A stretch of DNA of 7,765 nt from Candidatus Zixiibacteriota bacterium (GCA_012797915.1 JAAZOE010000243.1:1-7765); one strand, 5' to 3'. Numbered from the stretch's first letter, positions 1 to 6,087 are shown. Notes: a model not told the origin generated them from the sequence alone. Translations and numbers: made by a program.

Positions 1-54
1 GATAAACGATAACCCCCACATCACGACCGCGGCGATAAGCAACAGCGACGTCAT
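1..54 (-). CDS. EamA/DMT-family transporter, N-terminal fragment (runs off left edge)
   Basis: Only the first 18 codons lie in the window. The translation starts MTSLLLIAAVVMWGLSFI, a hydrophobic first helix ending in the WGLSF(I/A) motif usual at the start of EamA drug/metabolite transporters; the upstream gene has the matching FWGLSYIAIK. The ATG overlaps the TGA of that upstream gene as ATGA, a common sign of translational coupling, which supports both the start and a shared transcript. Substrate cannot be inferred. Confidence is limited by the short fragment, but motif and overlap together make a chance reading frame unlikely. Confidence 0.72.
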   Translation of the reverse strand, partial: MTSLLLIAAVVMWGLSFI

Positions 55-923
55 GTACTCACCCGCTGTTTCTTTTCCAAACTCGACAAGTACACCCCCG
101 CGAAAATCGCCGCCGCTCCGATCAATGTCACGACCGTCAATTTCTCATTCAGCAGCACCATCGCCCCCAACGTGGTGATCAACGGTTCCACGTACAGGTA
201 CACGCCGACCTTCGCCGCCGTATGACGGGACAATCCTTCCGTCCAGAGCCAGAACGCCATCGCCAGACAGAAAATCCCCAGAAACACGACCGCCACCCAC
301 CCCTCGAACGGCATGACCATCAACCGGGCGAACCCCGATCGTATCATGACCCACGGCGCGATCAGAATCGTCGGCACCATCACCATGATAAACGTCGCCG
401 CCATCGAATTATGCCGCCGCGTGATGATCCGCGCGAAAATCGTATACACCGCCCAGGTGATATTACTGGAAAAAACCAGCCAGTCGTTGACCGATTTCAA
501 CCATCCGAACCGGCTGAAATCGCCGTCGGACATCAGAAGCAACACTCCGGTCATGGCCACGATCAACCCAACCGTCGGCATCCACCCAAACGGCTCTTTC
601 AGGAAAAACCAGGATAGCAGCGCAATGAAAATCGGCGCGGTGGTCAATATCCAGCTCGTATCCGTGGCCGACACCGTCTCCATCCCGGCGGCCATGACGA
701 AAAAGTGCAGGAAGATCACCGCCCCGGACAACAGATACAGCAGTTTATCACTCCGCCAGTCGATCGGGATTTTCTTGATTTTGAGAATAATATACAGGGT
801 CGGCGCCGCCAGAAGCAGGCGGGCCGAAATCAATTCCACGGGGGTCAGGTATCGCAGGCCGACTTTGATGGCGATATACGACAACCCCCAGAACAGCACC
901 GGCACGAACAGAAAGAAAACCAT
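51..923 (-). CDS. EamA/DMT-family permease
   Basis: A 290-residue, very hydrophobic inner-membrane protein with the length and pattern of a 10-helix drug/metabolite transporter: two tandem EamA repeats (about residues 3-131 and 146-281). The first opens with FWGLSYIAIKVG; each repeat carries the family pattern of a small-residue-rich helix followed by an E-P or K-E turn (LKEPFGW near 108-114, VEPLITT near 247-253, LNEKLT near 260-265). The C-terminal tail is short and basic (SSLEKKQRVST), as expected for a cytoplasmic end. Family members export or import small metabolites such as amino acids or purines; no substrate can be assigned. The ATG at 923 has no Shine-Dalgarno in front of it, and a weak promoter lies within a few bases, so the mRNA may have almost no leader. 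It overlaps the next transporter gene by 4 nt and is divergent from a third. Confidence 0.93.
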   Translation of the reverse strand: MVFFLFVPVLFWGLSYIAIKVGLRYLTPVELISARLLLAAPTLYIILKIKKIPIDWRSDKLLYLLSGAVIFLHFFVMAAGMETVSATDTSWILTTAPIFIALLSWFFLKEPFGWMPTVGLIVAMTGVLLLMSDGDFSRFGWLKSVNDWLVFSSNITWAVYTIFARIITRRHNSMAATFIMVMVPTILIAPWVMIRSGFARLMVMPFEGWVAVVFLGIFCLAMAFWLWTEGLSRHTAAKVGVYLYVEPLITTLGAMVLLNEKLTVVTLIGAAAIFAGVYLSSLEKKQRVST

Positions 924-936
924 ACGCTGGACGGCA

Positions 937-965
937 AATTAAGCGGTTGACCGACTGCCCGGCAA
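937..965 (-). promoter_or_regulatory. Weak candidate promoter for the minus-strand EamA gene
   Basis: On the minus strand, TTGCCG (965-960) is followed after 17 nt by TTAATT (942-937). This predicts transcription starting about 7 nt before the ATG at 923. Match to the sigma-70 consensus is modest (4/6 and 3/6). It overlaps the stronger plus-strand promoter, so the divergent genes may compete for polymerase. Prediction only. Confidence 0.35.
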
Positions 966-975
966 GACCTATCAT
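947..975 (+). promoter_or_regulatory. Strong sigma-70-type promoter for the plus-strand EamA gene
   Basis: TTGACC (947-952), a 17-nt spacer and TATCAT (970-975) form a near-consensus promoter (5/6 and 5/6). The standard +1 position, 7 nt after the -10 box, falls on the G of the GTG at 982. This supports GTG 982 as the start codon and predicts a leaderless mRNA; there is no Shine-Dalgarno between the promoter and the start. Confidence 0.72.
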
Positions 976-981
976 CCCCTC

Positions 982-1890
982 GTGAGTGGATTTTTACTCT
1001 ATCTTTCGCTGGCGGTGGCCACCCTGGCGGTGAGCTGGGCGGCCATCATCATCCGGCTGGCCGATGCCGACCCGATCTCGACCGCCTTCTACCGCATGGC
1101 CCTGTCGGTGCTTCTGTTGGCGCCGATTTCCATCCCCGGCCTGCGGGCCAACCTGCAACGCCTCGCCGAACGCTCCGATTTCAAATGGCTGGTCGCCTCC
1201 GGCGTCGTGTTGGGCCTCCATTTCGCCGCCTGGATAACCTCGCTCAAATTCACCTCCATCTCCAACTCGGTCATTATTGTCGCCACCCAGCCGTTTTTCG
1301 TGGCCGCAATGGAGGCCCTGTTCCTGAAAGAAAAAATCTCCCGCCAGGCGGCAATCGGCATGGCCCTGGCCTTCATCGGCATGGCCGTCATTGCCCACGC
1401 CGACCTCGACCTCGGCCCCGACCATCTTCTCGGTGACTTCCTGGCCCTTTTGGGCGCCCTCTGCGCGGCCATCTATCTGATGTTCGGCCGGAAAATCCGC
1501 CAGACTCTGGACAACCGCCATTATGTCTTCCCGGTCTATCTCATCGCCGCCCTGACCCTCCTGCTTTTCGCCCTGCCGCTGGGGTCGCCGCTGGCCGGCT
1601 TTTCAGGCAAAACATGGCTCTGTTTCTTCTTTCTGGCCCTGATTCCGACCGTCCTGGGGCACACCCTCTACAACTACCTGCTGAAATTCATCCGCGCCCA
1701 TCTGGTGGCGATTACGATTTTGGGCGAACCGATCGGGGCGACCATTTTCGCCGCCCTCCTCTTCAAGGAATACCCCGGCTGGGGAACCTATCTCGGCGGC
1801 GGCTTGATCCTGACCGGGATCATCCTGGCCCTGATCGGCAATAAAGAGATAATGACTGATGCTCGGGAGATTGATGAATTTACAATTTAA
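982..1890 (+). CDS. EamA/DMT-family permease (predicted leaderless GTG start)
   Basis: A 302-residue inner-membrane transporter with two EamA repeats (about residues 5-140 and 150-288) and roughly ten hydrophobic helices. Family-type features are the WAAIIIRLADADPISTAFYR opening, FLKEKIS at the end of repeat one, and ILGEPIGATIFAALLFKE in repeat two. It is only distantly similar to the minus-strand transporter beside it, so it is not a recent tandem duplicate. GTG 982 is chosen because it sits exactly at the predicted transcription start. The last 15-17 codons (from about 1840) are abruptly AT-rich, giving the acidic tail KEIMTDAREIDEFTI after the final helix; this may be foreign sequence read through after an insertion replaced the original end. 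The gene converges on the DUF2283 gene with a 16-nt gap and no visible terminator. Substrate is unknown. Confidence 0.93.
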   Translation: MSGFLLYLSLAVATLAVSWAAIIIRLADADPISTAFYRMALSVLLLAPISIPGLRANLQRLAERSDFKWLVASGVVLGLHFAAWITSLKFTSISNSVIIVATQPFFVAAMEALFLKEKISRQAAIGMALAFIGMAVIAHADLDLGPDHLLGDFLALLGALCAAIYLMFGRKIRQTLDNRHYVFPVYLIAALTLLLFALPLGSPLAGFSGKTWLCFFFLALIPTVLGHTLYNYLLKFIRAHLVAITILGEPIGATIFAALLFKEYPGWGTYLGGGLILTGIILALIGNKEIMTDAREIDEFTI

Positions 1891-1906
1891 CGGGGGTATT
1901 TGGCTC

Positions 1907-2149
1907 TCAAGGCAAAGTAATAGCAGGGAAATGGGGGATGCGGTCCAATTGGCCTCTCGCCTTTTTGCGAGAGTAATTGATAATTGTAAATCCAACAATT
2001 CTATCGGTTTTGGGATCTCGGCGAATAAGCACGCCATCTATGGTTTCTTCACTATAGGCAGGCCTTGGTTTGCCGATGTGGGCATAGAGAACGTCAGCCT
2101 CCTTATCATAGTCAAACTTGACTACTATTTTATTTTTGGCGGGAGCCAT
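1907..2149 (-). CDS. DUF2283-family small protein, candidate antitoxin
   Basis: An 80-residue protein. Residues 8-62 match the DUF2283 pattern: a (F/Y)DYDKEADVLYAHIG opening, a central turn with EETIDGVLIRRD, then (D)RIVGFTIINYSRK. The family is small and beta-rich; its biochemical role is not established, but it is often found next to short BECR-fold RNase-like genes, which is the basis for the antitoxin suggestion (inference). The ATG at 2149 overlaps the end of the upstream nuclease-like gene by 25 nt, and GGGG lies 7 nt before it as a modest ribosome-binding site. It is the last gene of the three-gene minus-strand operon. The C-terminal part (residues 63-80) has a basic patch (SRKKARGQ) and is not needed for the family match. 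The AT-rich base composition differs from the flanking core genes. Confidence 0.82.
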   Translation of the reverse strand: MAPAKNKIVVKFDYDKEADVLYAHIGKPRPAYSEETIDGVLIRRDPKTDRIVGFTIINYSRKKARGQLDRIPHFPAITLP

Positions 2150-2484
2150 TTTATAACCCCATCGGGTACTACCCGAGTAAAGTGCGCCGTTACTACCGTT
2201 CCGCTATCCGATATATCATATCGGACAGGAACCTTCAACCAATTACCAGAAAAAACCCCAACGCCATAACCAAGGGAACAGAATATCTCTGTGTCTGAAT
2301 CAAATTTGTCATAGAGAATCATGTCCGGCGTTTTTATGACATTGGGCAACGCATCCAGATAGCTACACGTCATGAACTCCGGGTGTCCTACCACAATATG
2401 TCCTTTGCGCTCCGACGTAAGAGTAACGGGCCTATTCAAGGGATCGAGGACAACCCATTCTATCTTAATACTATCATCAGTCAT
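2125..2484 (-). CDS. PBECR/BECR-type nuclease-like small protein, candidate toxin
   Basis: A 119-residue protein read from the ATG at 2484. This start is preferred over an upstream ATG at 2544 because it makes an 8-nt stop/start overlap (ATGACTGA) with the preceding gene and because the family-like region begins just after it. Visible motifs: DPLNRPVTLT (14-23), ERKGHIVVGHPE (25-36) with H29 and H34-P-E, a PDMILYDK segment (53-60), WLKVPVRY (82-89), and TVVTAHFT (96-103). This order (His-rich helix with HPE, then strands ending WLKV and VVTA) is that of short proteins grouped with phage BECR-fold RNases (Barnase-EndoU-ColicinE5/D-RelE fold), which commonly neighbour DUF2283 genes. RNase or toxin activity is inferred; H29, H34 and T99 or H101 are candidate active-site residues. 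An inverted repeat lies 7 nt upstream of the start. Composition is AT-rich, suggesting horizontal acquisition. Confidence 0.68.
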   Translation of the reverse strand: MTDDSIKIEWVVLDPLNRPVTLTSERKGHIVVGHPEFMTCSYLDALPNVIKTPDMILYDKFDSDTEIFCSLGYGVGVFSGNWLKVPVRYDISDSGTVVTAHFTRVVPDGVIKWLPPKIK

Positions 2485-2788
2485 GTTTACTAGGTGAATC
2501 ACCTTGCTCCGACGGCAATTGGATTTCCCCGAATTCCTTCTCATAAGCCGCGAGTTGTTTGTTAAAAATATGACACAGAACCTTAAAGTGCTGCGGACTT
2601 AATTGTACAATATGTTTTGCCTCGACTATCTGCTTTGGCTCATCGCCAAGGTTATTCATCACTGCGTTGCCGAATATCAGTTGGAAATCGTATAGCGACC
2701 TGGATACTTTGACAGCATTGGAGTATATCCTTGGAATATTAAGGAATTCTTGATCTGATGAAGGAGTCTTGTTTCCATCGGATTCCAT
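2477..2788 (-). CDS. DUF3467-like small protein, first gene of the three-gene operon
   Basis: A 103-residue protein. Residues 21-88 follow the DUF3467 pattern: (I)YSNAVKVSRSLYDFQLIFGNA, a short variable loop, then HIVQLSPQHFKVLCHIFNKQLAAYEKEFGEI. The family has no assigned molecular function; members are small cytoplasmic proteins with N-terminal strands and a C-terminal amphipathic helix. The ends (1-18 and 91-103) are hydrophilic and probably flexible. The ATG at 2788 has GAGG 5 nt before it, and a good promoter lies just upstream. Its TGA overlaps the ATG of the nuclease-like gene (ATGACTGA), so translation of the two is probably coupled. It could be an antitoxin, regulator or folding partner of the following gene, but this is inference from position only. 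Confidence 0.72.
   Translation of the reverse strand: MESDGNKTPSSDQEFLNIPRIYSNAVKVSRSLYDFQLIFGNAVMNNLGDEPKQIVEAKHIVQLSPQHFKVLCHIFNKQLAAYEKEFGEIQLPSEQGDSPSKHD
2492..2504. repeat. 13-nt inverted repeat before the nuclease-like gene
   Basis: AGGTGAATCACCT has two perfect 6-base arms around one central base. It lies in the last codons of the DUF3467-like gene and ends 7 nt before the ATG (2484) of the nuclease-like gene. It contains the only purine-rich AAGG/AGG resembling a ribosome-binding site there, so it could act as a protein-binding operator or affect translation of the downstream gene. The one-base centre makes a short RNA hairpin unlikely. Confidence 0.4.
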
Positions 2789-2808
2789 CTTTTCCTCGCT
2801 TTTACAAG

Positions 2809-2837
2809 AAAATACGCAACAAACGAGATTTTGTCAA
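2809..2837 (-). promoter_or_regulatory. Promoter of the DUF3467-nuclease-DUF2283 operon
   Basis: On the minus strand, a perfect TTGACA (2837-2832), a 17-nt spacer and TATTTT (2814-2809) form a sigma-70-type promoter. Predicted transcription starts near 2802, and a GAGG ribosome-binding site (2797-2794) precedes the ATG at 2788. This gives the three-gene module its own promoter, independent of the flanking genes. Confidence 0.7.
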
Positions 2838-2995
2838 GTCGTGCGGGCGCCTGCGCTTGGTTAGTAAGTTATTACAGGTCAAAATATTGCGCAATCACTT
2901 TTTCTGCGATCCCTATCACATTCAACGTCGCGGCCGGCCTTTTGTTCCAGCCTGACTTAAGACGACTGACTCAATCGATTACTGACAGAAACCAC

Positions 2996-3025
2996 TTGAT
3001 TTTTCCCGCCCGATCCGTACATTAT
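2996..3025 (+). promoter_or_regulatory. Candidate promoter for tRNA-Ala (and possibly the SRP RNA)
   Basis: TTGATT (2996-3001) is followed after 16 nt by TACATT (3018-3023), or after 18 nt by CATTAT (3020-3025); each box matches 4/6. Predicted transcription would start near 3030, about 20 nt before the tRNA. The rest of 2838-2995 holds no gene I can support, only a 10-nt palindrome ATTGCGCAAT at 2886-2895 and a GGCCGGCC-TTTT stretch near 2934-2945. Confidence 0.42.
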
Positions 3026-3049
3026 GCATCTTGAAAAGCGGTAGGAAAT

Positions 3050-3122
3050 GGGGCAGTAGCTCAGATGGGAGAGCGGTACGTTCGCAACGTACAGGCCGTC
3101 GGTTCGATTCCGATCTGCTCCA
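3050..3122 (+). tRNA. tRNA-Ala, anticodon CGC
   Basis: A complete 73-nt cloverleaf. The acceptor stem GGGGCAG (3050-3056) pairs with CTGCTCC (3115-3121), including the G3:U70 pair that is the identity element for alanyl-tRNA synthetase. The D-arm is GCTC/GAGC with an 8-nt loop carrying GGG. The anticodon stem GTACG/CGTAC has loop TTCGCAA, giving anticodon CGC (3083-3085), which reads the alanine codon GCG. The T-arm is GTCGG/CCGAT with loop TTCGATT. The discriminator base is A (3122), and the following TTG shows that CCA is not encoded and must be added after transcription. Confidence 0.96.
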
Positions 3123-3253
3123 TTGAAACCCCAACGCGTCCAACCCTGGGAGACGGCCCGCCGGTTCAATTCCCTTCGTATGCTGAAGATTCGTCGGATT
3201 CAGGGTGGCATCATCGGGGGAGACCGAAGGCGCGCTGAGAGGATCGACTCTGC

Positions 3254-3400
<147 letters not shown>

Positions 3401-3410
3401 CCCGAGATAA

Positions 3411-3422
3411 CCGGATATCCGG
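3411..3422. repeat. 12-bp perfect palindrome just before dnaX
   Basis: CCGGATATCCGG is a perfect palindrome lying 10 nt before the dnaX ATG and 10 nt after the SRP RNA closing helix. With no unpaired loop it is a poor RNA hairpin; it could be a dimeric-protein site or chance. Confidence 0.3.
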
Positions 3423-3432
3423 CGAGACGAGT

Positions 3433-5148
3433 ATGGCATACCAGGTTCTGGCCCTCAAATACCGTCCCCTCCGCTTCGAGGACGTCATCGCCCAGGAGCA
3501 TGTCACCAAAACCCTGGCCCGCGCCGTCGCCACCGGACGGGTCGCCCATGGCTACCTGTTTGCCGGACCCCGCGGCACCGGTAAAACCACCACCGCTCGC
3601 ATCCTGGCCAAAGCCCTGAACTGTATCGAAGGCCCCACCCCGACCCCCTGCAACCAATGCTCCATCTGCAAGGAAATCACGGCCGGGTCGTCGCTGGACG
3701 TTCTCGAAATCGATGCCGCCTCCAACACCGGCGTGGACGACGTCCGCACCCTTCGGGAAAACATCCGCTACCTGCCGACCTCCGGCAAGAAACGGGTGTT
3801 CATCATCGATGAGGTCCACCGTCTTTCCGGCTCGGCATTCGATGCCCTCCTGAAAACACTCGAGGAACCGCCCGCACACGCCGTCTTCATCTTCGCCACC
3901 ACCGACCCGCACAAGGTGCCGCAGACCATTCTCTCCCGCACCCAGCGGTATGATTTCCGCCGCGTGAAAACCGCCGACCTGGCCGCCCATATGGAAAAGC
4001 TGGCCAAACTGGAAAATATCGATGTCGAACCGGAGGCGCTGTTCCTCATCGCCCGCAAAGGGGAGGGATCGGTCCGCGATTCGCTGTCGCTGTTCGATCA
4101 AATGATCGCGCTGGTAGACGGCACAATCACCCGCCAGGCCACCGCCGAAACGCTGGGCATCGTCGACCGCCAGATATTCACGCAACTGCTGGACATCATC
4201 GCCGCCGGCAAGGCCGAACCGGTTTTCGAACTGGTGCAGGCGCTCTATGATTCCGGCGCCGACATCACGGAATTCGTCAACGATTTTATCGACTACCTCC
4301 GCAACCTGATGGTGCAAAAATCGGCCGCCGATCCGGATGTGTTGCTCGATGTCTCCGCCGCCGAAAAGGAGGCGTTGGTCAAGCAGGCGGCCTACTTCAC
4401 CGAGGCCGATATCCTTCGCATGATGCAAATTTCGGCCGACCTGCTGGCGGAGTTGAAAAAGGGATACGACGAGCGCACCTTCCTCGAAATCTGCCTGGTG
4501 CGCCTGGTGCGGATGGAATCAAGCATCACTCTGCAGGAAGTCATCGAACGGTTGAACCGCCTGTCGGCCTCGGCCGTCTCCGGCGCGCCCGCCACGGCGG
4601 GTCCGACCTCGCTGTTCGATTCGGTAAAACCGGCCGCGCCGAAGGCCGCCTCCGTTCGGGCTCCCGCTTCTCCGCCGCCGCCGGTGCCGATGCCCACCGC
4701 CCAGGTCGCCGAAGCGCCCGATATTCCCGCCGACACCGGTCGGCCGTTGAATTTGCCCCGTGTCCAGATGGAGTGGTCGCGATTTCTTGATTTTCTCAAA
4801 CGAAGGAAACCGATGCTGGCCAGCATGCTGGCCATGGGGAAAGTCCGGGCGGTGACCGACGGCGTCATCACCGTCGCTTTCGGCAGCAATTACAGCACCA
4901 ACAAACAGATCGCCGAGAAGGCCGAAAACAAGGCCGTCATCGAGGAAACCCTGCGGGACTTTTTCAAACTCCCGGCGCGGATGGAATACCAGCTCGACCG
5001 GGTCGACACCGCCCCGGCCGAAACCATCCCGGCGCGGGAATACCAAACCCTCGATGCCGAGGAAATCTACAAGGATGATCCCGACTTGAAACGGATGATT
5101 GAAGAGATCGACGGCGAGATCATCGGTCGACGAAAAGTGGACGAATAA
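3433..5148 (+). CDS. dnaX: DNA polymerase III subunit tau/gamma (clamp-loader ATPase)
   Basis: A 571-residue AAA+ subunit of the replicative clamp loader, which opens and loads the beta clamp using ATP. All key elements are visible: the LALKYRP start, Walker A GPRGTGKTT (45-53), zinc-module cysteines C64, C73, C76 and C79, Walker B VFIIDE (122-127), sensor 1 FATTD (154-158), arginine finger in SRTQ (R169) and sensor 2 in GSVRDS (R215). SRTQ replaces the common SRC, with the arginine kept. A helical collar domain (about 225-370) is followed by a Pro/Ala-rich linker (about 395-440) and a tau-type C-terminal domain from about residue 447 (WSRFLDFLKRRKPMLASML). It is therefore a full tau-length protein; I see no convincing frameshift signal to make gamma. 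The ribosome-binding site before ATG 3433 is weak (GAGACGAG). It is followed 16 nt later by ybaB, probably in one transcript. Confidence 0.97.
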   Translation: MAYQVLALKYRPLRFEDVIAQEHVTKTLARAVATGRVAHGYLFAGPRGTGKTTTARILAKALNCIEGPTPTPCNQCSICKEITAGSSLDVLEIDAASNTGVDDVRTLRENIRYLPTSGKKRVFIIDEVHRLSGSAFDALLKTLEEPPAHAVFIFATTDPHKVPQTILSRTQRYDFRRVKTADLAAHMEKLAKLENIDVEPEALFLIARKGEGSVRDSLSLFDQMIALVDGTITRQATAETLGIVDRQIFTQLLDIIAAGKAEPVFELVQALYDSGADITEFVNDFIDYLRNLMVQKSAADPDVLLDVSAAEKEALVKQAAYFTEADILRMMQISADLLAELKKGYDERTFLEICLVRLVRMESSITLQEVIERLNRLSASAVSGAPATAGPTSLFDSVKPAAPKAASVRAPASPPPPVPMPTAQVAEAPDIPADTGRPLNLPRVQMEWSRFLDFLKRRKPMLASMLAMGKVRAVTDGVITVAFGSNYSTNKQIAEKAENKAVIEETLRDFFKLPARMEYQLDRVDTAPAETIPAREYQTLDAEEIYKDDPDLKRMIEEIDGEIIGRRKVDE

Positions 5149-5164
5149 CGATACGGAGGATCGC

Positions 5165-5488
5165 ATGGTCAAGGGCATGGGCGACATGATGAAACAGTTC
5201 GCCAGGATGCAACAGCGGATGGAGGAGCTTCAGGTCGAACTGGCCGCCAAGCGGGTGGAAGGCTCCGCCGGCGGCGGCATGGTGCGGGTGGTCGCCAACG
5301 GCAAACAGGATATCATCTCCGTCAAGATAGAAAAGGAAGTGGTCAACTCTGCAGACGTCGAGATGCTCGAGGATCTCATCCTCAGCGCGGTCAACCAGGC
5401 GCGGGAAAAGGCGGCCGAAGTGCAGGCCCAGGCGATGTCCGAACTGACCGGCGGCCTCAACCTCCCCGGCCTCAACCTGCCGTTTTAG
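5165..5488 (+). CDS. ybaB: YbaB/EbfC-family nucleoid-associated DNA-binding protein
   Basis: A 107-residue protein starting MVKGMGDMMKQFARMQQRMEE. The ATG at 5165 is chosen because GGAGG (5155-5159) lies 5 nt before it and because family members start with this helix; an open frame extends further upstream inside dnaX but is only overlap. The family layout is complete: an N-terminal amphipathic helix rich in Met/Gln (1-28), a central sheet with G-rich GSAGGGMVRVVANGKQDIISVKI (about 37-59), a C-terminal helix (about 70-93) and a GGLNLPGLNLPF tail. The protein forms dimers that bind DNA and help organise the nucleoid; it is regularly encoded between dnaX and recR. Its stop is 2 nt before the recR ATG. 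Confidence 0.95.
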   Translation: MVKGMGDMMKQFARMQQRMEELQVELAAKRVEGSAGGGMVRVVANGKQDIISVKIEKEVVNSADVEMLEDLILSAVNQAREKAAEVQAQAMSELTGGLNLPGLNLPF

Positions 5489-5490
5489 CC

Positions 5491-6087
5491 ATGTATCAGT
5501 CCTCCGAATCATTGGGCCGGCTGGTGTCGCTGTTGTCCCGCCTGCCGGGGGTCGGACGTAAGACCGCCGGACGGCTGGCCTTCCATATCCTCAAGATGCC
5601 GGTCGAGGAAGCCCGCGAACTGGCCGAAACGATCGTCGCCGTCAAGGAAAAGGTCGGGACCTGTTCGGTCTGTTGCAACATCTCCGAATCCGATCCCTGC
5701 GCCGTCTGCACCGATGCCCGCCGCGACCGCTCGATCATCTGCGTGGTCGAGGAAGCCAGCGATATCATTGCCCTGGAGAAGGCCGAGGAGTTCCGGCCGC
5801 TCTACCATGTTCTGGGGGGACGGCTGTCGCCTTTGGACGGCATCGGCCCCGACGATCTGAACATCAAGGCGCTGTTGAAGCGTCTCGATGGCTCGGTGAA
5901 AGAAGTCATCGTCGCCACCAATCCCGATGTCGAGGGGGATGCGACGGCCATGTATTTGAACAAGCTGATTCAACCATTCGGGGTGAAAGTCACCCGCATC
6001 GCCCGCGGCCTGCCGGTGGGCGGCGACTTGGAGTACGCCGACGGCGTGACGATCACCCGCGCCCTCCAGGGCCGCCAGGAGTTGTAG
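5491..6087 (+). CDS. recR: Recombination mediator protein RecR
   Basis: A 198-residue protein of normal RecR length. Domains in order: an N-terminal helix-hairpin-helix (LPGVGRKTAGRLAFH, 18-32) for DNA binding, a C4 zinc finger with C58, C61, C70 and C73, and a Toprim domain with the VVEE acidic motif (85-88), YHVLGG (105-110), ATNPDVEGDATA (142-153) and GLPVGGDLEYAD (173-184). RecR works with RecO (and RecF) to load RecA onto SSB-covered single-stranded gaps. The ATG is 2 nt after the ybaB stop and has no Shine-Dalgarno, so translation probably depends on ribosomes finishing ybaB. It is the last gene of the dnaX-ybaB-recR set; the next gene starts 6 nt on but differs sharply in composition. 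Confidence 0.97.
   Translation: MYQSSESLGRLVSLLSRLPGVGRKTAGRLAFHILKMPVEEARELAETIVAVKEKVGTCSVCCNISESDPCAVCTDARRDRSIICVVEEASDIIALEKAEEFRPLYHVLGGRLSPLDGIGPDDLNIKALLKRLDGSVKEVIVATNPDVEGDATAMYLNKLIQPFGVKVTRIARGLPVGGDLEYADGVTITRALQGRQEL

Noticed and set aside
1954..1973. CTCTCGC-CTTTTT-GCGAGAG hairpin as a terminator for the convergent genes
   Set aside because: The 7-bp stem is perfect, but no T-run follows it on either strand and it lies inside the DUF2283 coding sequence.
2485..2544. 20-residue N-terminal extension of the nuclease-like protein from the ATG at 2544
   Set aside because: The extension is basic and unlike the family, overlaps the DUF3467-like gene heavily, and the ATG at 2484 gives a typical stop/start overlap.
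2758..3034. Two short plus-strand open frames between the three-gene operon and the tRNA
   Set aside because: They overlap promoter elements, lack ribosome-binding sites and show no domain-like pattern.
1845..3122. AT-rich island as an integrative element using tRNA-Ala as attachment site
   Set aside because: No integrase or duplicated tRNA end was found, and the island lies on the 5' side of the tRNA rather than at its 3' end.
3130..3180. Second tRNA or tRNA remnant after tRNA-Ala (CTGGGAGAC like a D-arm, GGTTCAATTCC like a T-loop)
   Set aside because: The T-stem pairs only at two or three positions and no 7-bp acceptor or anticodon stem can be drawn. At best a decayed fragment; not annotated.
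4453..4463. Possible dnaX frameshift site (G AAA AAG) that might make a short gamma subunit
   Set aside because: It lies at about codon 342, inside the collar domain rather than near the end of it. In the -1 frame no stop appears for roughly 90 or more codons, so a slip would not give a normal gamma product, and no strong stem-loop or Shine-Dalgarno-like enhancer was noted.
5099..5164. Upstream extension of ybaB into the end of dnaX
   Set aside because: GGAGG at 5155-5159 and the family-typical N-terminal helix fix the start at 5165.
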